The notes under the pieces: generated by a model | What the model was told of the DNA's origin: nothing | What the model saw: the letters and a program-made list of their open reading frames with translations, nothing else | Database searches by the model: none | Program-made: the position numbers and the translations under genes | NCBI RefSeq assembly: GCF_019279795.1 | Contig: NC_056725.1 | Location: forward strand, 1,069,755,568-1,069,819,567 | Length of the DNA stretch: 64,000 nucleotides | From: Protopterus annectens | Taxonomy: Eukaryota; Chordata; Ceratodontiformes; Protopteridae | Direction: 5' to 3' | Shown here: piece after piece, positions 25,042 to 38,936 of the stretch | Layout: the number at the start of each line of letters is the position of its first letter | Position numbering within the stretch: the first letter of the stretch is position 1

Positions 25042-25106
<65 letters not shown>

Positions 25107-25110
25107 TTGC
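24828..25110. repeat. (AT)n microsatellites, unit 2
   Basis: TA runs at 24828-24884 and 25057-25108, the second preceded by a run of A. They match the tracts in unit 1 but differ in length. Confidence 0.95.
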
Positions 25111-25185
25111 TTCCCACCTTTCTAAGCTAGTATAGTCCAGTTTTCAGGTTAGTGCTGAATTAAGGGCTGTGTTGCAAATCTCTGT

Positions 25186-25205
25186 CCCCAGGATTCATGA
25201 AGCTT
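25186..25205 (+). repeat. Left terminal inverted repeat
   Basis: CCCCAGGATTCATGAAGC. The segment from GGATTCATGAAGC (25191-25203) is matched exactly, inverted, at 51881-51893. Similarity beyond about 17 bp is weak. Confidence 0.7.
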
Positions 25206-26690
25206 GCGCCAGGTGCAGGCATAGCGTAGGCGGTATAATGCCAAATATGGCCGCCGAGCGATTCAGGTACGATCCAATACCATGTGCACCAAAACTGTGC
25301 AGCCCCCAGCTTAGGTATGCTAATCACCCCATGCGCAGTGTTGCACCATGCAAATGAAGGCATATAGTGATTCACGAAGTGGTGCAGGCATAGCGTAAGC
25401 CCACGGAAATGTAAACCAAAAAACACGGTTTACATTTTCCCAAACAGAACATCGGAGCTATGGAAGCGGGCCAGACCCATGTATCACAAAGTTAACATAT
25501 GCCATTGGCGAAATACACAGCCAATGGCATAAGAAAAGATGCACAACACGTAAAAAACAACATTTAATGTCATGTCCACAATAACGCACAGCACAACCGC
25601 AGGGCATGTGTGCAGAAACTGTTACATGAAGAAATAATATAAAAATGTCATAAAATCGCAATGTAATAGAAATCAGGTTTACAGCATAATATTCAATGGT
25701 AGGCATGGAACACCACAACCAAGGTGCAAGGGTTGCTAAGGGCCTGCGATAGTGTCCGGCACGGTAACTATGAATTAGTAGTCAATGCCATGCAAATGAG
25801 GCAGATAATACTGAATCGCAAATGTCCCGCCGGATAAGTTTGTACCATACGGCGCAGTGGTATAACACTGAGGAGTGGCTCAGAGGAGATACATGACATC
25901 AGCAGAGGGGTGTGCCACCGTAGCAGTAAGCACATTGGAGCAATGCAAATCTGGCCTGTCCGTTGCTAAGCAAAGCTGCAGGACAGATGTGGGGAGGAAG
26001 GTATAGAATCGTTTAGCTGAGACCACACATGGTGCCCAAAAGCGCATGTGTACGGGGATGAAAACTTGCCCGAAACCCAGTAATCGGACGCACGCGCCAC
26101 GAACAATAGCACAAACAGGAAGGTCAGGGGAAGAAAAGAAGGAAATGCTGAAGTAGGGTAATTGGAGTACTAATGAGCAATCAACACCAATCAACTCACG
26201 ATGGCCAATCGACGGCAGCTGACAAGTCTGCTTGCAGAAACCTGCAAAACAGGATAGTGGAGGCATTGGAATACAAAGAAAGGATGGGAGGTATTGGATT
26301 GCAAAGATAGGAGACCTGACACAGCAGAGCAAAGCAAATCGACAGCAGACCGGCAGTAGCACACATAACGCAAGATACACCAGGTCCAGGAAAGTACAAA
26401 TGAAAGTAGGCTGCTGGATGCATGCCAGAAAATGGTAGGTGCAACGTGCAGAAATGTAAAGGGAAGGTCAACAGGTAATCCACGGCAGCCAAATATAATT
26501 CAACAACAAAGGCACCACAATAGTAGTTCCGTCAGTAAAACACATAAGATACCCTGTAGCTACGATCGTACATACACACCCTATGACATCATCGGTGTTC
26601 ACAGCACAATAGTATAAAGTGTGAAAGCACCCTACACACACCTGTGTATTCCCAAACACTGCACCATAGCTGTAAACACACGGGGAACTT
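25205..26690. other. Left non-coding region of the giant element
   Basis: No gene recognised. The plus strand is A-rich: in the line 26221-26280 I count 24 A and 10 T. Open frames on the minus strand here are not supported by any family feature. Confidence 0.5.
25370..25402 (+). repeat. Subterminal direct copy of the left end
   Basis: GATTCACGAAGTGGTGCAGG, continuing CATAGCGTAAG, repeats with changes the terminal GATTCATGAAGC...GGTGCAGGCATAGCGTAGG at 25192-25226. Repeated subterminal motifs in DNA transposons are often transposase or Myb-protein binding sites; that role here is inference. Confidence 0.6.
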
Positions 26691-26695
26691 TTAAA

Positions 26696-27853
26696 ATGTA
26701 CATGTTGGGAGCTGCCATAGCTGTGATTCATCAGCATGTGTTAGAGACTGACGGTGTTGCGGAGGATGATGCCGACAACCACCACAGGCCTCGGAGGAGA
26801 AGGAGAGTGTTCAGACCAAGAGTAACCTACCAGGGGCTACATGACCTGGAGATAGTAGAGCATTACAGGGTGGACAGGGACATCTTACAGCAAATAGTGG
26901 AGCTGTGCTGGCCACGCCTGAGAACCAGAAACAACAGAGGGGAACCCATCCCAGTGGACACGAACGTATGTGTAAGCCTGTGAATACTGGCCACAGGTAC
27001 CTTTCAAAGGCCAACTGGAGATATAATGGGGATCTCACAGGCATCAGCATCCAGGGTACTACACCACTTCCTGGATGCCATGTTACCACATGCCAATGAG
27101 CAGATATACTTCCCCCGAACTCAGGAGGAGTTGGCCAGCAATATGCGCCACTTCCACCGTGTGGCACACTACCCAGAGGTACTGGGTGCGATAGACTGCA
27201 CGCACATACAAATCAAGTCACCACCCAGTGCGCATGGTAGGCGCTACATAAACCGCAAGGGATTCCACTCCATCAACTGCCAGGTCGTGTGCAATGCCCA
27301 GGGCATTATCATGGATGTGTGTGCTGGCAGCCCTGGAAGCTACCATGACTCCCATATCTGGCATGCCTCACAGCTGTATCAGGTATTTGTCAGGGGGGAC
27401 ATCCCACATGGCCATCTTGTGGGGGATGCTGGCTATGCACTGGAGCCGTGGATGATGACTCCCATCAGAAATGCACACACACCCATGCAAGAACGCCATA
27501 ATGAGGCACACGCACAAACCAGAATCATCATAGAGCATGTGTTCGGGATGCTGAAATCATGGTTCCGGTGCTTGGATACATCTGGTGGAGCCTTGCAGTA
27601 CTCTCCAGGCACGTGTGCCCACATCGTCAAAGTATGTGCCATGCTACATAATATGATCCTGCGGAAGCAGCTGCAGCAGGGACAAAATGGTGAAGGCCCT
27701 CATAGCCCACCGCAATTGCCAAGGCCATTACAGGCACAGAGGGATTCAGACCATGAACACACTGTGCCAGCCCCAGTAGGCAGATGGAGGCATGCCCAAT
27801 ATGCCTACGCCTTGGCAAAGAGGGAACGTATAGCACATACTCTGACAGTGTAG
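26696..27853 (+). pseudogene. HARBI1-like transposase (DDE_Tnp_4) with one in-frame stop
   Basis: Two collinear frames in the same phase are separated only by TGA at 26981-26983. Upstream part: a basic stretch RPRRRRRVFRPR, then YRVDRDILQQIVELCWPRL, the N-terminal helical region of HARBI1-type proteins. After the stop: ILATGTFQRPTGDIMGISQA, continuing SASRVLHHF. The DDE domain is complete: VLGAIDCTHIQI (first Asp), VGDAGYALEPWMMTP (second Asp) and RIIIEHVFGMLKSWF (Glu), with MLHN near the C-terminus. The enzyme would cut and paste the element together with its Myb-like partner. Ignoring the stop, length is about 385 residues, near the family norm. CGA-to-TGA decay at a position where homologues carry Arg is the likely cause. 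I place the start at the ATG of MYMLGAAIAV (26696); an upstream ATG at 26621 is possible. Confidence 0.9.
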
Positions 27854-28082
27854 GCCCCTACGGACTGACACCTCTCCACCTGCACACACAGTAAAATGGA
27901 TGGCACACAAACAAGACCACCTGTAAATTGTAATGTATAGGTGGCCCAATGTGTGACTCCTACATAGGCAGCCCTCAAACATTGTACACACAACAGCTAG
28001 TGGAACAAGGAATGTCAACACCTGAACAGTACATGAGCCTTACAGCATATGGTGGTGCTGTGTGCCTGTCACGTTCCCCGCC

Positions 28083-28149
<67 letters not shown>

Positions 28150-30585
28150 TGCATATATATAATACAGATAGAATGGGCAATAGAGTGAGATATGTTGATA
28201 TAGATGGATTCAGCGATATCTGCAAATATAATAGATAGGTCAACAACATTCATAACACCTTGAAGGTACAAATAAATAGGATACCGCCAACTATGGAATG
28301 TGTAACATACCGACATGCGTAACTATGAGGCTGAAAGACTGATAGAACACAGTACCGGAACAGTACAGCCGCGAGTAATAGTATGATGATATGAAGGGAC
28401 AATTAGTCACTGCTGCCGGTGTTGCAGTCCACGTAGGTACTGTGTTCAACTGTGTTTGTGAGTGCCGTAGTCTGTGTATGTGTGCGTTGAGGGTGCCGTG
28501 TGCGTCTCCGTGTGACTGTAATGTGTGTGTGTCCGCAACATGTGTCTGTTAGTGCCAAGTCAGAGGTAGATCAGTACGGTAGGTGTGGGTATAGCTAGCC
28601 GTAGGCATACGGTTACCACCTGTCCCACAGTAGGAGGGACAGCCCCACCCTGGGCAGGTGTGTCCTGACATAAAACAGTACAAAGGGAAAATGTCCGAGA
28701 TTTTAGGACATTAATATGTCCCATATATAATGTAATATTCGTATTTAATAGTTATGCCTGTATGTAAGAAACGTAAATGTTACATGCAATATGATAAGTA
28801 GCCAAAGTCCCACAACAATAGGTATGTATTGAGGATAAAAGTATGTGCTAACCTGTGTACTGACCGTGGCTACTTGTTGGCCTGTAAACACCACTGTGTG
28901 TCCCGCAAGTGTCCAACAATGACCATATGAAAAGGTGGCAACCCATGGCTAACAGGTCCTTTTACCAACACAACCGCAATGACCGCAAATATCTGGAACA
29001 GAAATACAAGGGATAGCTGTCACTTACACATATCACTTGATATATCGCTGCAATTCCGGAGGTATATAAGTAGCAAGCTCACCTGCAGACGATATAGAAA
29101 CCAATTAACAACGGCCCAACGTACAATCCCGTAACATAAGTCTACTAACTATTAGCTCTCTAATTAGGGATGGAGCCCACACACATATATATGGAATATG
29201 TAGAAATGCAAGCCCCACAAACCTGTATATGCTACGTACATCCACCGACATCCCCCACACTAGAAACTAAAGCAATACAGACTGTAATAGCAGCACAAAC
29301 ATCCAGTCAGTCAATTACATCTGCAGAACCCTCAACATACCGTGTGAGAGACACAATTAAAGGCATCATGCAAAATTGCAGGCGTTGTATAATGGAACAA
29401 ACAGTCATGTTACAGGTTTTGTTTGCAATAGTCCGTTATCAGATGTTGGGATGACAGGTACACCCACATGTTGAACCACATACTCTAGCTGTCACACACA
29501 ATCCACGGGGGACATGAATCCAAAGTATACTTGTCTCTATGCATAGCAGCTGCAATTGCACATAACAAAACACAATACAGACCGTCTCCCCGAAGGTAGG
29601 GCAAATAGGCAACGCTCAAGTGGAGAATTCAATTATACCCCACTGTTGCCGCGTAATTGGTGAATGGAGTAGCTGCACAGCTGATATGCAAGTAATTAGT
29701 CACTCAGGAACACCAATTGGCAGGATGAAACCACATGTTACAGGTATCGACGTATATAAGGATGACTTGCCAGACATTCAAACCGTATGCTCATACCGAA
29801 TACCAGTTGAAACACTGTGAGAGAGATAGAGATGAAACTCCGTAACGATAACAAGGTATGTAGAACACCTGATATGTAAGGTTATGTATATCATGATCTG
29901 TATTAATTAGTTTTACTGTATGTATAGCCTGGTTTGCATTAATTAAACGTGTCCGCAATGCATAAAGTGGGAAAAGGTATTTATGTAGTGATGTCTTGCT
30001 GAGCATACTAACGCTTGTAGAAACTGTACGTCCAGCAGTGGGCCACAAGGTACACATCACAGACGCCACAAGGGATGCTACATGAGGGCGTTAAACAGAA
30101 CAATTTCATACAACCCGCCGTCAGTGTTAGGGTATGTCCAACAAGTACGTGCCATAGCAGGGGATAGTATATGTTGATATACTGTCACAGCACACGTGTA
30201 TGGGCATATAACGTCAATGACATATCTAAGGTGGTCCGGCTGTGCAAGTATGCTTTGCATTATGGGATACTATGTGAAATATGTGTAATGTATAGTATTG
30301 TAGGTAGATATGACAGATATTCTACACAGCATAACAGGCATATCATGCATACCAAAGGTATTGTCTATTGGCATGTACAATAACAGGATACATATGGCTT
30401 GTAGGCATGGGACATTGTAATAGCATGATAGCTAATCTAAATGGAAGGGCTACCAAGTAACCATGCACAAAGGACATGTAATAGCTTCACAGGTGCATAG
30501 TGGGGTACTATGCAGGCTGGCAAGTCCATGTGTAAGCACAACTACAGTGTTCACACCAGTGGTACCTCTCTAGGGTAGTGTCCTG
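27854..30585. other. Non-coding spacer of the giant element, left
   Basis: Contains an (AT)n microsatellite at 28084-28160. A 94-codon plus-strand frame at 29170-29454 (ends IVRYQMLG) has a fairly protein-like composition but no recognised domain, so I do not call it a gene. Otherwise nothing recognisable. Confidence 0.5.
28084..28160. repeat. (AT)n microsatellite
   Basis: Alternating AT from 28084 to about 28140, then a few TGCATATATAT interruptions. Confidence 0.95.
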
Positions 30586-31421
30586 TGAACAGCAGAGCCA
30601 TGTGTCACCTGCACCTCTGCACAGTACGGCCACTGCAGTGATCCCAGGCCTACATGTGTCTCCCATCCACCAAGGGAGGTATCACATGAATAGTGCTACT
30701 GAGTGTCCCTGCGTGATGTACATAGGACTCATGTTCCAAAGCATGGTGATTGTCCGGTTTGGGAATGTAACCCTCAAGCACATCCCACTCATTGTGGCAT
30801 GTGTGCACATATCCATGAGCATGTTGCTCACAGTGGCTTTTGCTTATGTCATGTATGAGGAGTATATCCATTAATAATGTTGTGGACATGGGCCCTGTCT
30901 GATCAGCAGAGGTCACCCCTGAGTATGTAGTATGCAAATGTGTACAGATGTGGTGTCCGTAGTGCAGCCACTTGCATGTAAACTGTTGGAGCTCAGTAAA
31001 TGTCATGGCGTGTTAATGTTGTGGTATGTAAAGCTGTAGCTGTTGTGTAAGGTACACCCTAAATGTGGTGGTGTACCCTTGAATGTGTGTAGAAGTCATG
31101 AGTTCAGAGGTACAATGGGTGCCTATGTACCTGCTACACACCCAGTACAGATAAGTGTGGCCAGGTAGAAGGATATTCACGCCACAGTGGCAATACGGTA
31201 ACCACAGGAGTGGGTGCGACATATGTGTGTACTGCAAACATGTACAATGTGATATGTATGTAGGGGACTACCACCCATGTGATAGTCAATGGGTGAATGG
31301 TGTAATGCAAAGGCAATGTTCATGCACCTTGTGTCATGCAGCTTGACGCCATGATAGTTATATCAGGTATCTGTCACAGCGACACCCGTATGGATGGAGT
31401 CAGTATCAGCTGGTGGAGCAA

Positions 31422-31940
31422 TCATGGTGCTTTGTATGCAGGGGTTTGTAAAGCTAGGCAGGGAAAGTCCCCTGTGCTAGCCTGTACCGCAGGGAAGCAT
31501 ATACTGAACATGAGGGGCCCTATGACTGAGGACTGTGGTATGCCAAATGTAACTGACATGTAGTAGGTACTATGGTATGCTGGCCTCACTGTGTGTGTCC
31601 TGTCCATGAGCCACATTGCATAACATCCTGAGACATAGGGTACGATGTGCAGGAGAATGTGTATGTTGTCAATACCAGAATGGAGTATGGTGCTGAAAGG
31701 CAATGAGAGGACAATGTAGAATGTGTGGACTCCCGTACCATCAGCAACTGCTCTGGTAACTGTATGAAAGGAGTCCACCAGGTGTAGGGGCCATGCCCTG
31801 GCCCTAACAAGCCCAACCCGGGTGGCATCAAAGGACGGGAGCCCAACAATGTCTCTGTGAATAACGTCCTTGATGATGTGCCCCATAGCCATGCAGAACA
31901 GTCCAGTCAGGTGTGTAGGACTATAGTCCCACTCATGCAT
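31422..31940 (-). pseudogene. Fossil LINE reverse transcriptase fragment
   Basis: The 172-residue frame aligns block by block with the RT at 16.65 kb: HLTGLFCMAMGHIIKDVI (SLTSLVCKAMERIIMDLI), DATRVGLVRARAWPLHLVDS (DTTQFGFVKGRSYLLNLVDF), ADGTGVHTFYIVLSLPFSTI (DEGKVAHTAYLDLAKAFDTI) and VTFGIPQSSVIGPLMFSICF (VTSGIPQGSVLGPLLFGIYF). The catalytic Asp of motif A is lost (YIVLSLPFS). A continuous open frame despite this divergence is unusual for a dead copy. Confidence 0.8.
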
Positions 31941-33369
31941 TGTGGTGCCACCTGTGTGTAGTGTGATAAATGCTGCTGTGTGCCATTCAGGGGCTACAAT
32001 GTCTGATACAAGGCTATTACTGAATATGGTGGCCTAGTGGGGAGACATGTCATTCAGAGGTTTGTGGACATCACAGGCTGGGACGTTGGAAGGTGACATG
32101 GGGCCAGTGTCCCTGGAAATATAGAGTGCAGGTTAGTACTGTGTAGGTGTGACCACAGGGACACCGCAATGTTCCTGTATGGATTGTGGCCCTGTAGTGA
32201 GTGAGAGGGTGTAATATTAGCACTGAATCCATCCTCCAGCATGTTGCCAACATCACCTGGGTCTGTAATGTTCCTGAGTGACTGTTGTATGTGACAGCAG
32301 ATGTGGGTGTTGCCATTGACTACTGACATACCACCATAATGCTTGGTGGTACACCCCGGAATGTGTCGCAGTAATGTTTACGTAGCTAGTCTTGGAGTAT
32401 GTGATGAGGGATCCTGTGGCCCTACCAAGGCTGACCAGTGAGCTACCCCACGCATGGGAATGTACACCACTGTGCAACAGCCTACACCTGTTGTTGTACA
32501 TCATATGTCCATGGAACATGACCTCCAGAGTGGCGTCTGTTATCTGGTGTGTACCATCATGGCTCTGTGTGGAATAGCATGATCCATGCAGTTGTGTACA
32601 TGCTAATAAAGTGCACTGGGGTATGTTTCAGCATTTGTATGTGCATCGTCCATCTGCATGGGTGTCATGACGTTAACAACCGCTGTCAGAAGACGTCTGT
32701 AGTAGGTGTTGTAGTACTCATGTACTGTGTATGCTGTGATGGGTGTGGTGCCGGGATGTGGCTAACAAGGTTGATTAGCATATGTTCGGAATCCACCAAT
32801 GAGGGGATAACCCCAGGTGTGTAACACCAGTCACATGGTGATAGTGTTCATGTCAAGGTTAATTTTGGTCTTGGAGGTGGTGTGTATGGGTTGATCCAGC
32901 AGAGCAGAGGTTATGACTCATGGATGTGTCTGTACATGAGTGGCTATCCCAGTTAAGTGTGGGGTAGTGTCAGTCACACATCAGTAGTAGCTGTCTGAGC
33001 CCCACTGTCCAATATACCAACAAATGAGGTATGTTAACCGTGGGGTATGATGTTGACTCTGTAGCTTGTTACAATGTGTATAGCGGCCCCGGACACAGTT
33101 AGTTGCATGTGGAGCACCTCTGATGCATTGTGCTAAGTAACTAGCCAGGATGTGTGTACAACATAGTGGGATATGGGAACCCCTCAGCTGTGGGTGTGCC
33201 GGTCCAGGTATGTGCCTGAAAGGTATGGTCTGTCTATAACCTGTCATTGCAGGTGTGCACTGCAGAGCCTAGAGGCAGGTCCCAGTCACTGCAGAGATAT
33301 TGGAGTGGTGCATTATAAGGTGTGCCTTGCCTGCGTGCGTCACAAATGAAGATGCAAGCAATATGTCAC

Positions 33370-34055
33370 ATGACCCCATGTCGTGCCTGCCAGTTCCCGT
33401 TCTGCCAGTGACTGTTATTGGAAACTGTGCAAGACAGGCAGTATAGAAGCAGCAAGTGCCTTACATGTGAGCTGTACTCCCAGGGCTGACAGGTGCAAGT
33501 CATCTGCGCCACAGCATTGTGTTTGACCAGGTCAGTCAAAGCGGACAGATACCAGATGCCTGTGGAATGACAATAGGAGCATAGGCAACTGTTGAAGTGG
33601 CACAGTTGGTCGTTGTACAGTGGTATCGTGTCCGGATGAATGCATAATGCTCCCCAGGGCTTGGCCCACACCCTCAGGGCTATAAGACTGGTGAGCTATT
33701 GCATGTCCCTGCACACGTAGTCTGTGAAGTGGCATCTCAGGGCAGTCACACTAACATGGAGAATGACAGTCACATCGTACCTGGTGAAGTGTGGCATGGG
33801 TGCATAAGTTATGTTGCAGAACCAGTTACCCGACAGCAAGATGTAAGCGACTATCGCCTTGTGTAGCCTGCTGTGTGGTACTGCAGTGTGACTCCCTACA
33901 GAGTCACCTATGACTGATGTGTTGTGAATGTTATAACTCCCTATTGGCTGTATGTGATGGGCACACATGAGTCTGTGGGCTATAAGTTGGTGATGTTGTT
34001 TTCCATGATGGGGGCTACCTCTGGTGCCTACACAGAGTATGGAGACGTACTGCAC
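33370..34055 (-). pseudogene. Fossil LINE ORF1 esterase domain
   Basis: On the minus strand NTSVIGDSVGSHTAVPHSRL, then LLSGNWFCNITYAPMPHFTR and YDVTVILHVSVTAL, align with NILVIGDPIVRHTDVPLTRL... of the ORF1 at 52.95 kb. The frame at 33671-33366 continues with IPLYNDQLCHFNSCLCSYCH, STGIWYLSALTDL (against IPWYKERILNFNNWLSFWCH, SKGIQCLSAWDDM). The GDS serine is kept, unlike the 52.95 kb copy. Broken by a frame change near 33690. Confidence 0.75.
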
Positions 34056-34060
34056 AAGTT

Positions 34061-35470
34061 GTCCTCATAGGTGTGGCCTGTGGTGGAGATCATGTGAGAC
34101 TATGTGATGGGTGGGGTGTGTTGCGAATGTTACACATCCCCACATGACTGTCAGGTGCAGTCAGGGTTGGTGACAGCATTACCCCCAGCCATAGCTTACA
34201 ACCTCCTGTCCCCAAAATGAGGAACATTAGCCCTCATAATGTGTGACAAATGGGCAAAACATGGAACACTTACAACTGGCTTACTAACAGCTTCAACTAG
34301 GAAGGGCATATGATGGCTTAAATAGGCTGGATATACGTAGAAAAAAGATATTCTAATGAATTAATATGATTCCCATCTATGTAGCCATGGCTAGTAGTTA
34401 AACAATTTCCAACAATGAATGTGTGACAGACCCTTTCAATGTGGAACCTTGTGGAACATGCACTTTTTAAGACCCCAAATGAGGTACGTTCCTCGTAATG
34501 AGGTACACTTGAGAGCTATGCCCCCAGCACGGCTGCAGAAGTGCATCCCCCACAGGCTGTAGTGTCATATGTTGGTAGGTGAGCATTGAATGTGTACATG
34601 AGACAATTGCTCTATTGCCACATGTACGACATATCCATCATATAGACAGGCAGTAGTACTGGTACGTGACAGTTGGACATGCCTGTATATACAACCATGT
34701 CCCACAGGATATGTGCGTTACGTGTGTACAACAGCTGTTGTACCATAAGCAAGCTGGGAATTGTAGGACAGCCAGTGTACCTGTGGTAAATGGTGTGGAA
34801 TGGGTGCTATTAATCAGTAGCTCATGACATGCTCACAAGTTCTGAACAAGTGCCTAGCATGACCATACAATACAGATAGGGTGTTGGATAATATCAACCC
34901 ACAAGTGGTGATGACAGTCATTATGGGTGGCACCGCACTATAACCCTGCTGAGTATGGTGTGCATGTCCATGAACCATTATCACTGTAAATGTTAGCAGT
35001 ACAGATGTACAAGACAGCATGGACGTTTGATTACAAATAGCTTTGTATGTCACAGGAGTGTTCCACCAGTGGACTGTTGACAGACTCACAACTACAAAAG
35101 GTGCAAGAGTGACATGTGCACATCACACCAGTGCCAGATACAGTAGAACAGGTTTAATGTGTTGTACTCCACCCTCATTGTAGCCCATACCACACAGACA
35201 AATGTTAGGCATCTGTGTATGTAAGGCTGTGAATGGCCATGACTTATGAGTATAGCTGTGTCAGTGTTGTGAACAACATACGGAATGGGTTGTGTGGGTG
35301 AGGTGTGTGACATATGTGCACAGTCTGATGGATGATACCAGCATTGTCACCGCTAGGTGAACATCCCTGTACCCAATTACTACTACCTAGGCTGTGGTCA
35401 ACATTATGGACACTGTGTAAGGGATGGTGCTGTGCAGTGCACCCCCCAACTTGGTGACGTCTCCAGGCCC
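34061..35470. other. Non-coding spacer of the giant element
   Basis: CA/TG-rich sequence with no gene recognised. The upstream part of the second decayed LINE may lie in its last few hundred bases, but I could not align it. Confidence 0.4.
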
Positions 35471-35479
35471 CTTAGGTAG

Positions 35480-35860
35480 TCATATGAGGTACCCATGTCA
35501 TGTCAGGGTGCCATCCATGAGCACGGAGATCACTGGACAGGCATATACAGCACTGTGGTGACCAATATTGGATCACATACCACCTTTAAGGGGTAATGGC
35601 CATGCGTGGATGGGCGATACCAGCCTTCACAATCCTCACCTCCACTATGCAGCATGCTGTCTACCTTGCAGAAAGACATTTGCTACACCATGATGATGGA
35701 CATGCTACATGTCCATATCCTGATCTGTAAGACATATGTCATGGACAGCCACCATCCTAATACTAGGATCACCACAGGCTGGACAGATCCCTGTGCCATA
35801 TATGTGACATACTCCCGCCATACCATGCAACCCTGTCCATCAAAGCTGCACATGTCATCC
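35480..35860 (+). mobile_element. Probable second decayed LINE fragment, plus strand
   Basis: CTCCACTATGCAGCATGCTG, continuing TCTACCTTGCAGAAAGACA (from about 35640), matches CTCCAGCTCTACTCAGTGGC, ATACCGCCTGCTCAGAGGCG of the LINE. Translated, LQKDICYT and then MDMLHV follow the LRGDLCLT ... MDMLHL order. CACAGGCTGGACAGATCCCT matches the RTCWRDRF codons. This is the ORF2 tail region. The 5' limit is not determined. Confidence 0.45.
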
Positions 35861-36545
35861 CAGTCATACATGATGTGATGGCCGCATGGTAGATGTACTA
35901 TCAACTGACTGGATCAGTAATGTGGCACTGATGCACCTTGCGGTGGCATAATGGCTGTCTGTTACAGCTTGGAAACTGTGCCCACACATGCTATGGTTGA
36001 TAACCATCCCTGCGAATGACGTCTGACTAGCCATTGTCCCATGTCTATCACATGTGCAACACAGGCGATCCATGGCAGGATGTTGAACAGTTGTACAGTG
36101 CTGTGTAGATGTATATGGCAAAACACATGCATGTACAGGTGTCCATGCGTATGTGTGCATTGTCACTGCTCAAGTCCATTACGGCTGTGTCTGTGTTGAT
36201 ATGTAACAAATACACAGCATCAAGGTCAACAGCATTACCGTGGGCACATCCAGGCATGTGCAGATAGGTAAGAACACAAGTGCAGGCAAATAGACATGCC
36301 CACAGCAAGACAGCATACACACGGAGTATGAACACTGTAATGAGGTGACACACATATATGGTGATGATATCCAATGCATAATGGGTGTGACGTGTGTGAC
36401 ACAAACACGTCAGTCATGTCAGTGTCATGATGCTTTGCAAAGATAACTGTGCAGATGTAGTAGATGTCATAGAAATGTATGTGCAGCAGTATCTCTGTAC
36501 TTCTCTGAAACTGTGACCTGTCACCATCATTATGTCTTACAGATA

Positions 36546-36951
36546 ATGCCCCGTGCACGCCTTCCAGCATACAGCCGCCAGGAGGATGATGTCCTCATCC
36601 CACAGCTCCATGAGAACTATGACTTGTTGTTCAGCCATGTGCCACAGCATGCCCAGCAGCGGGATGACCTGTGGCAGGATCTACGCAGGAGGGTGAACGT
36701 TGTGGGTGGCCATAACCGCACCTACCAGCAGGTGCGCAGACACTGCATGGACTTGATACGACATGCAAAACAGCGTGCCACTGCAATCGCCAGGGAACAA
36801 GGTGGAACAGGTGGTGGGCCACCAACCCAGCCCCACTCACACACCGAGGAGCTACTGGGCAGTCTGGAGACACCCAGGGAACAGCATCCACAAACACTAG
36901 CTGCCATCGTGGAGGTGGGTGTCTCCCAACCAATGAGCCTGGAGTTGCCTG
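36546..36951 (+). CDS. Myb/SANT-like protein of Harbinger, exon 1
   Basis: The ATG at 36546 opens MPRARLPAYSRQEDDVLIPQ, followed by LHENYDLLFSHVPQ, RDDLWQDLRRRVNVVGGHNR and TYQQVRRHCMDLIRHAKQRA. This is a Myb/SANT-like trihelical DNA-binding domain over about residues 8-80, of the type found in the second ORF of Harbinger elements. In that family the protein carries the transposase to the nucleus and to element ends. The exon ends within a perfect donor, G|GTAAGT, at 36951/36952. A sequence rich in Gly, Pro and Glu (EQGGTGGGPPTQPHSHTEEL) links to exon 2. Reading past the donor runs into a stop at about 36990, supporting splicing. Confidence 0.8.

Positions 36952-38936
<1,985 letters not shown>

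Larger units (their letters stand above)
19898..25110 (+). repeat. Tandem duplication, unit 2 (about 5.2 kb)
   Basis: Second copy of the 13.8-19.87 kb unit. It lacks about 770 bp corresponding to 15910-16678 of unit 1, so the flanking 180-bp repeat and the LINE linker are missing on the left. The LINE begins abruptly at about 22016. It ends in (AT)n about 80 bp before the giant Harbinger candidate. Confidence 0.92.
30590..34060 (-). mobile_element. Heavily decayed, near full-length CR1-like LINE inside the giant element
   Basis: Minus-strand collinear matches to the LINE at 52.3-56.4 kb are, in order: ORF1 esterase (34055-33370), endonuclease-like residues (about 33247-32980), linker (32519-32250: MYNNRCRLLH against LYNRRWKLLH), pre-RT (NMLEDGFSANITPSHS against NILADRFSANFSP), RT (31940-31422) and the ORF2 tail, ending near 30590 at sequence matching DEWMGD...LLDRG. 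Divergence is much greater than among the LINE copies outside. Substitutions remove runs of A/T, and Lys-rich stretches become His/Thr/Gly-rich. Clearly non-functional. Confidence 0.75.
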
